A program made the translations under genes and the position numbers. A stretch of 64,000 nucleotides of DNA. Source: Ponticaulis koreensis DSM 19734 (lineage in GTDB: Bacteria > Pseudomonadota > Alphaproteobacteria > Caulobacterales > Hyphomonadaceae). Shown here piece by piece: positions 1-7,305 of this stretch (position 1 is its first letter; the number at the start of each line of letters is the position of its first letter). Where the stretch lies: positions 186,001 to 250,000 of the forward strand of contig NZ_ATVJ01000002.1 in NCBI RefSeq assembly GCF_000420665.1, in the 5' to 3' direction. Below the pieces are notes generated by a model that was given only the letters and a program-made list of their open reading frames with translations, did not search any database and was not told where the DNA came from.

Positions 1-334
1 ACAATGCGACGAGAATCGCCGGCATGACGGCAGCGAATCCGAAAGACATTGCGAATTGTCTGGCGAGCTTTCCGCTGCCCTGTGCGCGAGTGGATGTTTC
101 GCTTTGTTTGGACAGGGCGTAAAAGTCACGGATGACATAAAACGCCAGAGCTCCGATCAGGATGAAGTTTACAATCTGGAGCCCGATCATGGATGCAGAA
201 GCAGGCCTGATCGGGCCAAATCCAGAAAAAGAAACCAAGGTTACGATAACGGCGATAAAGCTCGCCAGAAGGAACACAAACTGCGTCCATCGACCAAAAA
301 AACGGAATACTGACTGATCAAGAATACGCAGCAA
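1..334 (-). CDS. ntrY: NtrY nitrogen-regulation sensor histidine kinase, N-terminal part
   Basis: Partial gene running off the left edge; only about 111 N-terminal residues are visible and it has no ATG start. The translation shows three hydrophobic segments (about residues 17-35, 49-67 and 93-110), the last with the AVMPAILVAL pattern typical of the NtrY membrane domain. It lies directly downstream of ntrC, the standard dusB-ntrB-ntrC-ntrY-ntrX order. An in-frame stop lies at 353-355, so the start must be a TTG (340 or 334). I chose 334 because GGAAG sits 7 bases upstream. The kinase domains lie outside the window. The family senses nitrogen or redox state and phosphorylates NtrX; that is family knowledge. 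Confidence 0.85.
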   Translation of the reverse strand, partial: MLRILDQSVFRFFGRWTQFVFLLASFIAVIVTLVSFSGFGPIRPASASMIGLQIVNFILIGALAFYVIRDFYALSKQSETSTRAQGSGKLARQFAMSFGFAAVMPAILVAL

Positions 335-395
335 TGGCAATCTTCCGTTGCGTTACCACCGGGCAACACTGTTTCACAATTGCCACACTAACTGA

Positions 396-1820
396 TCACT
401 CAGGAGATGCAATCTCCAAGGTGTTGATTTTACTACGAAGCGTATTCCTATTCATGCCGAGCAATTGAGCGGCCCGGACTTTATTTCCACCAGTAACATT
501 AAGTGCCAGCTCAATCAAAGGGCGTTCGACCATCGAAACGACGTCATGATAAATCGTGCCTTCGCCTTCACTAAAGGCCCGCAGGTCTGGTTCAACGTGC
601 TCTCGAAGAAGATCGCGGAGTTTCTGTTCGAAGCTCGCGCCATTTTCTTTAGGGAGCCTACGTTCGGACACCAGTGACGTCTGAACAAGGTCCTCGCTAA
701 TGATCGGCTCTGATGAAAGGGCGATCATACGCATAACTACGTTCTGAAGCTCACGCACATTGCCTGGCCAGTCATGAAGCGACAAACGCTTGAGCGCCTT
801 CGCGTCTATTGTCTTTTGGCCAAGGCCGTCCATTTCCGCACGTTTGAGGAAACGTTTTGCCAGCTCTGGAATGTCGTCTTTGCGCGCACGAAGCGGGGGA
901 ATCGCAATCGTGACTACGTTCAAACGATAAAACAAATCATTCCGGAACGACCCTTCTTCGATCAAAGATCGCAAATCGCGAGACGTGGCAGCAATGACCC
1001 GGGTCGTAGACACATCTACCTTATTAGAACCAACCGGCGAAAACTCGCCATTCTGAAGGAAACGAAGCAGCTGCGTCTGTGCATCCAGAGGCATATCGCC
1101 GACTTCATCGAGGAAAAGTGTGCCACCGTCGCTTTGCGCGACCTTACCCGGAATAACCTTACCGTCAGAACCGACAACGCCGAAAAGCTCGGCTTCAATC
1201 CGGTCGCGCTCAACAGCGGCCATATTCACTGGTACAAATGGCTTGGTTTCGCGATTACCGAGGTCATGAATGGCGCGCGCAATCGTTTCCTTACCGGTTC
1301 CCGATTCGCCTTCGATCAGGATTGTAAGAGCCGTATTCTTTACGCGCGACATTGTGCGAAAGACTTCCTGCATCGCAGCGGATCGGCCAATCACAGCCTC
1401 GGTGAGTCGAGGATCTGATACCCGTACCGGTCGATCCAGCTTTTTCTGACCTTCGCGAGACTGAAGCGCTCGTTTCGTCATCTGAGCAAGCTCGTCGATA
1501 TCAAACGGCTTTGGCAGATAATCGAATGCACCGTGCTCAGTAGCAGACATTGCTGTCATGAGCGTGCTTTGTCCGCTGATTACGATAATTGGCAGCTCCG
1601 GGCGTTCAGCGCGAATTTCCGGCATGATATCGAAAATGCATTCATCGCCCATATAGACGTCAGTGATGAGAAGATCTCCGTCACCATTTCGAACCCAACG
1701 CATGAGCGCAGTCGGATTGGTTGTCGATCGCACCGCATAGCCCTCAGCAATAAGGGTTTGGCTGGCGATAAGACGGATACCGGCATCGTCGTCGGCGAGA
1801 AGTACTGTTGCCTGACTCAT
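396..1820 (-). CDS. ntrC: NtrC nitrogen regulator lacking the GAFTGA loop
   Basis: Response regulator of nitrogen assimilation, 474 residues. The receiver domain has the acidic pocket DDD at 10-12, phospho-acceptor Asp54 (LLITD) and Lys104. The AAA+ domain has Walker A GESGTGKE (171-178), Walker B LFLDE (235-239) and arginine-finger region residues near 293 and 299. The C-terminal Fis-type helix-turn-helix contains RAAQLLGMNRNTLRSKI. The striking point is the segment after ELFG (211-214): the usual GAFTGA loop that contacts sigma54 is replaced by a shorter stretch (VVGSDGKVIPGK). Known NtrC proteins without this loop act with housekeeping sigma-factor polymerase rather than sigma54. It follows ntrB by 6 bases, so the kinase-regulator pair is co-transcribed. 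Confidence 0.95.
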   Translation of the reverse strand: MSQATVLLADDDAGIRLIASQTLIAEGYAVRSTTNPTALMRWVRNGDGDLLITDVYMGDECIFDIMPEIRAERPELPIIVISGQSTLMTAMSATEHGAFDYLPKPFDIDELAQMTKRALQSREGQKKLDRPVRVSDPRLTEAVIGRSAAMQEVFRTMSRVKNTALTILIEGESGTGKETIARAIHDLGNRETKPFVPVNMAAVERDRIEAELFGVVGSDGKVIPGKVAQSDGGTLFLDEVGDMPLDAQTQLLRFLQNGEFSPVGSNKVDVSTTRVIAATSRDLRSLIEEGSFRNDLFYRLNVVTIAIPPLRARKDDIPELAKRFLKRAEMDGLGQKTIDAKALKRLSLHDWPGNVRELQNVVMRMIALSSEPIISEDLVQTSLVSERRLPKENGASFEQKLRDLLREHVEPDLRAFSEGEGTIYHDVVSMVERPLIELALNVTGGNKVRAAQLLGMNRNTLRSKINTLEIASPE

Positions 1821-1826
1821 TATATT

Positions 1827-2900
1827 TTATCCTGCAGGTTCTCTTTGAAGTGGGAGAATAAGATCGAACTGCGTCCGTCCTGGACGACTGGTGAAAGACA
1901 AGCGCCCCCCGTGTGCGTGCGCAATGTCCTGACATACAGAAAGGCCAATACCTGTTCCGGATGATTTTGTTGAAAAGAACGGCTTGAAGACCTGTTCCTG
2001 ATTGCCGCCCGGAATTCCGGGGCCGTTATCCCGCACTCTGATAAGAAGAGCTGCAGAATAGCGGCGCTCATTTCCCGGTCGTGGAAGCTTGATACCAGCC
2101 TGATAGGCCGTCGAAACCTTAACTTCTGAATATTCCTGGCCACTCACGGCCTCAGCCGCATTCTTTACGATATTGAGGATGCATTCGTGCAAATGGTCTC
2201 GGTCGGCAGAAATCTCCGGAAGAGATGGATCGAACGCCTTCTTAAAGGTCACGGCAGGAGACGCTACCGATTGCATTGCAATAATTTCATCCAGAACTTC
2301 GTGGATATTTATGCTGGTGAAGCGCGGTGCGTTGTAGAGTTCGAACGCTGTAAACCTGTCGATTAACCGACCGATGCGCTGCGCCTCTGAACGAATGAGC
2401 GAAAGAAGTTCCGATTGATCTGAACGGCAAGACCGTTCCATCAGCTGAGCTGCACCAGATATGCCGCCCAGAGGATTTTTAATCTCATGTCCGAGCATGC
2501 GAGCAAATGTTGCGAGACCTGACGGGTCCTGAGCTTTACGCTTGGAACGCGGCAGTAGCGCAATGTTAATACGCGCCGTCGTCGTATCGATACTCATCCG
2601 GACATCGAACTTCTTTGGCTCGGAAAACGGGCCGCTGACAGTTATGCCGGAAGCTGAGACGTCGCTGGTATCGTTGATCAGTCGATCTACCAGTTCGAAA
2701 ATCTCACAATCGTGGAAAAGAATTTCAGACAGGCGACGTCCGACTAATTTATCGAGACCTCCACCCAAAAGACTCTGGGTTTGCAGGTTCGCGCAAAGTA
2801 TCCGCTGACTATCGTCTATTTGAAAAAGCGCTAGCGGGGCGTCAAGCGCCAGGCTGCTCAGATTCTCAAGAGCGGATGAATCGGCAGGATAATCGATCAT
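1827..2900 (-). CDS. ntrB: NtrB nitrogen-regulation histidine kinase/phosphatase
   Basis: Cytoplasmic sensor kinase (357 residues) that phosphorylates or dephosphorylates NtrC, normally under PII (GlnB/GlnK) control. An N-terminal PAS-like region (about 15-120) precedes the H box LGHEIKNPLGG with phospho-acceptor His138. An N box (ECILNIVKNAAEAV), a G1 box (VRDNGPGIP) and a G2 box (GTGIGLSVCQD) complete the ATPase domain. There are no membrane segments, as expected for NtrB. The start overlaps the dusB stop by 4 bases, indicating translational coupling in a dusB-ntrB-ntrC operon, the common alphaproteobacterial arrangement. Confidence 0.95.
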   Translation of the reverse strand: MIDYPADSSALENLSSLALDAPLALFQIDDSQRILCANLQTQSLLGGGLDKLVGRRLSEILFHDCEIFELVDRLINDTSDVSASGITVSGPFSEPKKFDVRMSIDTTTARINIALLPRSKRKAQDPSGLATFARMLGHEIKNPLGGISGAAQLMERSCRSDQSELLSLIRSEAQRIGRLIDRFTAFELYNAPRFTSINIHEVLDEIIAMQSVASPAVTFKKAFDPSLPEISADRDHLHECILNIVKNAAEAVSGQEYSEVKVSTAYQAGIKLPRPGNERRYSAALLIRVRDNGPGIPGGNQEQVFKPFFSTKSSGTGIGLSVCQDIAHAHGGRLSFTSRPGRTQFDLILPLQREPAG

Positions 2901-3892
2901 GCTGCAACTTGTCCTTCAGCCATAAAGCCGTTGAGTGTTGAAACGAGGTCATCTGGTGATTGAGATGTCAGAACGCTTTTTCGCATTTCTGCGGATAATG
3001 ATACATCGAAATCATTTCGCCAGCCTTCAAGCGCCTCCACAATATGCTTGCGAACGACCTTCATACCGACGCGCTGCCCGTAGAGTTCGACGGAGTCTCT
3101 GGCCTGTTCGGCCAGGCTTTCGATTTGAAGTCCAAGACCCGGGGTATTGTATTCCCGGCCGTTCAAACTCGCCTGGAGTTGCGCAATAAACCATGGGCGC
3201 CCAGTCGCGGCGCGACCGACCATGACCCCCGCAGCTCCGGACAGTTTCAATGCTTCCTTCGCGCTTTCAAGGCAGACAATGTCACCGTTTGCGATTACCG
3301 GTAGGTCGACAGCGTCGACCACTGGCCTGATTGCAGCCCAGTCGGCTTCGCCGTCATAGAAGTCCTGCCTTGTTCGTCCGTGAACGGCGATAAGCTCGAC
3401 ACCGACGTCTTGCGCTCTGAGCGCAAGCTCAACCGCCGTCATTTCATCGCGGTCCCATCCAAGACGCATTTTCAGAGTGACAGGAAGTCCCTGCGCACCA
3501 TCTATGACGGCCTCAATTAGGGTCTGAGCATGCGCAGGGTCACGCATAAGCGCAGAGCCGGACAGGCCGCCTGTGACACGACGTGACGGACATCCCATAT
3601 TGATATCGATGATATCAGCCCCCGCATGCCGAGCGCGTTCCGCTCCGTAACGCAAGGCTTCCGCTTCCCGTCCAACCAACTGCACAGTATGGATGCCCGG
3701 GTAATGTCCAACAACGATACGATTTTCGCTATCCTGGTTGCCGTTGCGCAAATCATCACCCGCGACCATTTCTGTAATGGTCGTTTCGGCACCGAACTTC
3801 ATGACTTGTTTTCGGAACGGAGCATCAGTCACACCCGACATCGGGGCCAGAAAGACTGGTGTCTCATTTCGCGAAAATGCGTATGGTCCCAT
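2897..3892 (-). CDS. dusB: tRNA-dihydrouridine synthase DusB
   Basis: FMN enzyme reducing uridine to dihydrouridine in the tRNA D-loop; alphaproteobacterial copies upstream of ntrB were first named nifR3. The barrel begins VFLAPMSGVTDAPFR, contains DINMGCPSRRV with the catalytic cysteine, and has the HGRTRQDFY segment near the middle. The open frame extends to 4117, but that extension crosses the divergent ispDF start and reads as non-conserved. I place the start at ATG 3892 (MGPYAFSR), preceded by a G-rich ribosome site, giving about 331 residues, the normal length. An ATG at 3904 in the same frame is the alternative. Confidence 0.93.
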   Translation of the reverse strand: MGPYAFSRNETPVFLAPMSGVTDAPFRKQVMKFGAETTITEMVAGDDLRNGNQDSENRIVVGHYPGIHTVQLVGREAEALRYGAERARHAGADIIDINMGCPSRRVTGGLSGSALMRDPAHAQTLIEAVIDGAQGLPVTLKMRLGWDRDEMTAVELALRAQDVGVELIAVHGRTRQDFYDGEADWAAIRPVVDAVDLPVIANGDIVCLESAKEALKLSGAAGVMVGRAATGRPWFIAQLQASLNGREYNTPGLGLQIESLAEQARDSVELYGQRVGMKVVRKHIVEALEGWRNDFDVSLSAEMRKSVLTSQSPDDLVSTLNGFMAEGQVAA

Positions 3893-3950
3893 TGTCACCC
3901 CCATCTGCGCACTGCACAAACTTTGCGCACCTAAACACAGCGTATACTGA
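3893..3950. promoter_or_regulatory. divergent dusB/ispDF promoter region
   Basis: Short divergent intergenic stretch. On the plus strand TTGCGC (3922-3927) and TATACT (3943-3948) are separated by 15 bases, shorter than ideal. On the minus strand a TTGCAT, 17 bases and TAGGTG arrangement points toward dusB. Both are weak matches and no operator is obvious. The plus-strand -10 element ends only 2 bases before the annotated ispDF ATG, which complicates that start. Confidence 0.3.
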
Positions 3951-5174
3951 ATGCAAACCGGATTTGAAACATATTGCCCAAAAACTGAGCATGTTAAGGA
4001 GACTTTCTGTGGTATTATTGTCGCAGCAGGTTCCGGAACTCGATTTAAAGGCGAACTACCAAAGCAGCTGTGCAATTTAAACGGGATTCCTGTGTTCCTG
4101 CATTCCGTGAACGCCATGGTGCAGCACCCTCAGTGCATTCAATGCATTCTAGTGATCGACGAGTCGTTCCGTGAGCAGTTTGAGGTACATCTCTCTAAGG
4201 TGCCGGAGCACCTCCGCGATAAGATAAAAATGGTCGAAGGCGGAAGCGAACGAGCCATCTCAGTATACAATGGAATTCGATTAATCGATCACAAACATTC
4301 TACCGGCGTTCTCATCCAAGATGCTGCGCGGCCCGGTCTGACCGCAGGGGTAATAAATTCTTTGCTCCAAGCGCTCGAAACTTATGATGGCGCAGCGCCT
4401 GCCCTGCCCGTTTCGGACAGCTTAAAGCGAATGGAAGGAGCTTTCATTGGTTCCGTTGCCCGAGATAACCTCTATCGTATCCAAACCCCTCAAGCATTCC
4501 GTAAGGCGTGCCTTCTGGACATGTATACAGGAGACATTAGCGCGGCGACCGACGACTTTACGCTAGCCGAGGCAAAAGGCCTGTCTCTCACTATGGTCAG
4601 CGGATCTGAAGCGCTCGGCAAAATCACCTATCAGGAAGATCTAACATTCATGGAGAAGCTTTTGTCCGGAGTACAACACGTTTTTCGATCTGGTCTCGGT
4701 TATGACGTCCATGCATTCGAAGACGGCGATGGCGTTATACTTTGTGGGACGTTTATTCCGCATCGCGGAAAGCTGAAAGGGCATTCGGACGCTGATGTTG
4801 CATGGCACGCGCTGACCGACGCCATTTTGGGCGCCCTTGCCGATGGCGATATTGGTGATCACTTTTCGCCGTCTGATCCACAGTGGAAAGGTGCACCTTC
4901 CTCAGTGTTTCTTGAGTTTGCAGCCAATCGCGTGCGTGAGCGATGCGGAGAGATTGTCAATGTCGATATCACACTCATCTGTGAAGCGCCAAAGGTAAAA
5001 CCGCACCGTGATGTTATGCGAACGAAAACGGCAGAAATTCTCGGAATTCCAGTCTCGGACGTTGCTGTGAAGGCCACCACAACGGAACGCCTCGGCTTCA
5101 CGGGCCGCGAAGAGGGTATTGCGGCACAGGCAATTTGTTCGATCCGCCTTCCTTCGCACTCGACAGCCGACTGA
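3951..5174 (+). CDS. ispDF: bifunctional IspD/IspF (MEP isoprenoid pathway)
   Basis: Fusion of two non-consecutive enzymes of the MEP pathway, 407 residues. The N-terminal half (to about 235) is the MEP cytidylyltransferase IspD, with GIIVAAGSGTRF and PKQ near the start and DAARPG in the middle. The C-terminal half (about 243-400) is MEcPP synthase IspF, with metal ligands in GYDVHAF, the KGHSDADV segment and TTTERLGFTGREEG. The intervening enzyme IspE would be encoded elsewhere. Such fusions are known in Alphaproteobacteria and some Campylobacterota. The start is uncertain: ATG 3951 has no clear ribosome site, while AAGGAG inside the frame near 3992 lacks a canonical start after it. Dxr of the same pathway lies at 38.8-40.0 kb. 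Confidence 0.93.
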   Translation: MQTGFETYCPKTEHVKETFCGIIVAAGSGTRFKGELPKQLCNLNGIPVFLHSVNAMVQHPQCIQCILVIDESFREQFEVHLSKVPEHLRDKIKMVEGGSERAISVYNGIRLIDHKHSTGVLIQDAARPGLTAGVINSLLQALETYDGAAPALPVSDSLKRMEGAFIGSVARDNLYRIQTPQAFRKACLLDMYTGDISAATDDFTLAEAKGLSLTMVSGSEALGKITYQEDLTFMEKLLSGVQHVFRSGLGYDVHAFEDGDGVILCGTFIPHRGKLKGHSDADVAWHALTDAILGALADGDIGDHFSPSDPQWKGAPSSVFLEFAANRVRERCGEIVNVDITLICEAPKVKPHRDVMRTKTAEILGIPVSDVAVKATTTERLGFTGREEGIAAQAICSIRLPSHSTAD

Positions 5175-5215
5175 AACTCGGCAAGGCTTTACATTCAGAA
5201 CCAAGGGAGACGTCC

Positions 5216-5713
5216 GTGTTTTCAGATCGTGTGCTTAACCTAGCCCGCCTTGTCCTCGATGACGCCCAACAACGGCGCCTGAAAATCGTCGCAGCAGAGA
5301 GCTGCACTGGCGGTCTTTTGTCGGCAGCGCTCATTGAGATTCCGGGGTCTTCCGCCGTATTCGAACGTGGCTTCATTACCTATTCGAATAAAGCCAAAGA
5401 AGAAGTGCTGGGCGTGCCCGGTGATATCATCGCGGATTACGGCGCAGTGAGCGAGGTTGTCGCTCGATATATGGCCGAAGGCGCTCTCGAGGAAAGCAGG
5501 GCGAACGTTGCGATCTCAATCACCGGCGTTGCCGGACCGGGCGGCGGCACACGCATGAAGCCAGTCGGAACAGTCCATTTTGCGCTGGCTCGCGAGAACG
5601 CACCGATCAGACACCGTCAGGAAAACTTCGGGGATATCGGACGTTCGGAAATTCGTGTCGCGAGCGTCGAGATCGCGTTGGAGATGCTTCTCGAAAGCGT
5701 TTCAGGACGCTGA
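5216..5713 (+). CDS. pncC: CinA C-terminal-type nicotinamide-nucleotide amidohydrolase
   Basis: Small CinA-domain enzyme (165 residues) that deamidates NMN to NaMN in NAD salvage. Family signatures visible are VAAESCTGGLL near the start, GSSAVFERGFITYSN, and SITGVAGPGGGT. It lacks the N-terminal MoaB-like domain of full-length CinA. The open frame begins at 5135 inside ispDF, but GTG 5216 is preceded by GGGAG with six-base spacing and yields the normal N-terminus, so I use it. It follows ispDF by 41 bases and its 3' end overlaps the convergent RatA-like gene by 12 bases. Confidence 0.9.
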   Translation: MFSDRVLNLARLVLDDAQQRRLKIVAAESCTGGLLSAALIEIPGSSAVFERGFITYSNKAKEEVLGVPGDIIADYGAVSEVVARYMAEGALEESRANVAISITGVAGPGGGTRMKPVGTVHFALARENAPIRHRQENFGDIGRSEIRVASVEIALEMLLESVSGR

Positions 5714-6160
5714 AGTACGTCCATACCGACGATCCGCTTCACTCACAAATGCCGCCATAATCCGGTTCATTGCGAGCTCGAAATTCGTGCTTGCAAGGGC
5801 GCGCAAGATCAGGTTCTTGAATTCGAAATCGACGAAAAACTCGACGTCGGTGGCGGCACCGCGTGGAATAAACTTCCATGAATTGTTCAGATGCTTAAGT
5901 GGGCCACGCACGAGCGATACTTCAACTGTGCGAGCTTCAACATCGGAAATGACCTTTGTTGCAAAGGTCTCCGAAAATCCCCGAAATCCCACCTGAGCCG
6001 TTCCGATACGCTCCGTAGTCGTGCCAGACGAGCTCACCGTCTTCACCGTCATGGATAAAATCCATTTGATGAAGTCCGGATAGGTCTCAATCCCGGATAC
6101 AAGCTCGAATAGATTGTCGGCCGTATGGTCGATCCTGATGGTACGTCTGACGCGTGTCAT
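5702..6160 (-). CDS. RatA/COQ10-type START-like lipid-binding protein
   Basis: 152-residue protein of the polyketide cyclase/COQ10 (SRPBCC) fold. It begins MTRVRRTIRIDHTADNLFELV, then has YPDFIKW and the central LVRGPLKHLNNSW segment seen in coenzyme-Q-binding COQ10/RatA proteins. Eukaryotic COQ10 chaperones ubiquinone, while E. coli RatA was reported as a ribosome-association toxin; sequence alone does not separate these roles. It is 11 bases downstream of lipA, the usual alphaproteobacterial neighbour, so it is probably co-transcribed with it. The 3' end overlaps pncC in a convergent arrangement. Confidence 0.88.
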   Translation of the reverse strand: MTRVRRTIRIDHTADNLFELVSGIETYPDFIKWILSMTVKTVSSSGTTTERIGTAQVGFRGFSETFATKVISDVEARTVEVSLVRGPLKHLNNSWKFIPRGAATDVEFFVDFEFKNLILRALASTNFELAMNRIMAAFVSEADRRYGRTSAS

Positions 6161-6171
6161 GGAGAGTGAAC

Positions 6172-7152
6172 TTAAGCGTCCGTGTTTTTCAGTTGAGCCT
6201 GGCGCGCGGCGCGCAGTTGCTGGAAGTCATCGCCCGCATGATAACTCGAACGTGTCAACGGTGACGCGGAGACCATTAGGAAGCCCTTCGCGCGAGCAAT
6301 AGTTTCAAGCGCTTTGAATTCGTCTGGTGTCACGAACCGGTCCACAGCAGCGTGTTTACGCGTCGGCTGCAGGTACTGGCCAATTGTAATGAAGTCGACA
6401 CCGGCAGAACGCATATCGTCCATGACCTGCATGATTTCTTCTTTTGTCTCGCCAAGGCCAACCATGAGACCGGACTTTGTGAACTGTTCAGGATCGCGCT
6501 CTTTCACGCGCTCCAGAAGACGCAGAGAATGGTAATACCGCGCACCCGGACGAATCGACAGATAAAGGCGCGGCACGGTTTCAAGGTTATGATTGAAAAC
6601 GTCCGGCTTTGAATCGATTGCGATATTCGCGGCGTCGCCTTTGCGAAGGAAATCTGGCGTTAGAATCTCGATAGTCGCTTGCGGGGCAGCCTCCCGAATT
6701 GCGCGTACGGTCTGCGCGATATGTTCAGCCCCGCCATCAGCGAGATCGTCACGGTCGACAGATGTAATAACAACGTGCTTGAGTTCCATTGAGGCAACGG
6801 CTTCGCCAACCCGGCGCGGCTCATCGACATCCAGCGCAGCCGGAAGTCCAGTACGGACGTTGCAGAAGCTGCAAGCGCGCGTACACGTATCGCCCATAAT
6901 CATCATGGTCGCGTGCTTCTGTTCCCAGCACTCGCCGATATTCGGGCAACCCGCCTCTTCACACACCGTAACGAGGTTTTTCTCTTTTACGATCGAGCGC
7001 GTCTCGGTGTAACCGGTGCTGACAGGCGCTTTTACGCGAATCCAGTCCGGTTTACGCAGCAGCGGTGTGTCAGGGCGATTACGTTTTTCCGGGTGACGGA
7101 AGTCGGCGGACTTGGCCGTCGAAAGGTCACGCGTATCAATGAGTTTGGCCAT
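6172..7152 (-). CDS. lipA: lipoyl synthase LipA
   Basis: Radical-SAM enzyme inserting two sulfurs into octanoyl groups on lipoyl domains of 2-oxoacid dehydrogenases. Two iron-sulfur motifs are visible: the auxiliary cluster [12 protein letters not shown] and the radical-SAM CTRACSFC, plus a C-terminal RSSYHA with the conserved serine. The frame extends to a GTG at 7227, but ATG 7152 (MAKLIDTRD) gives the normal 326 residues. The clients PdhB and PdhC are encoded just upstream on the same strand, separated by the opposing acyl synthetase gene. lipB is not in the window. Confidence 0.95.
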   Translation of the reverse strand: MAKLIDTRDLSTAKSADFRHPEKRNRPDTPLLRKPDWIRVKAPVSTGYTETRSIVKEKNLVTVCEEAGCPNIGECWEQKHATMMIMGDTCTRACSFCNVRTGLPAALDVDEPRRVGEAVASMELKHVVITSVDRDDLADGGAEHIAQTVRAIREAAPQATIEILTPDFLRKGDAANIAIDSKPDVFNHNLETVPRLYLSIRPGARYYHSLRLLERVKERDPEQFTKSGLMVGLGETKEEIMQVMDDMRSAGVDFITIGQYLQPTRKHAAVDRFVTPDEFKALETIARAKGFLMVSASPLTRSSYHAGDDFQQLRAARQAQLKNTDA

Positions 7153-7265
7153 AGGCTTCAAATGAGCCTTTTCTACCCATTCATCAAGTGGAAACTGACG
7201 ACTGTTCTGCGCGTTTATGCATAACACTCATGCACTCAGTGACTTTCACGACTAGTGACATAATG

Positions 7266-7298
7266 TTACACGGAGCGTCACAAAAAGATTACACGGAG
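7266..7298. repeat. direct repeat in the lipA/acyl-synthetase divergent gap
   Basis: TTACACGGAG occurs twice at a 23-base offset (7266-7275 and 7289-7298) in the 153-base divergent gap between lipA and the acyl synthetase. The second copy ends 7 bases before the ATG at 7306 and serves as its ribosome site. The first copy is unexplained and could be an operator half, a duplicated leader or chance. No strong promoter hexamers stand out in this gap. Confidence 0.45.
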
Positions 7299-7305
7299 AA
7301 CTCGG

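Noticed and set aside
774-1418. 214-residue plus-strand open frame over ntrC
   Set aside because: Antisense to the highly conserved AAA+ domain of NtrC with no independent coding evidence.
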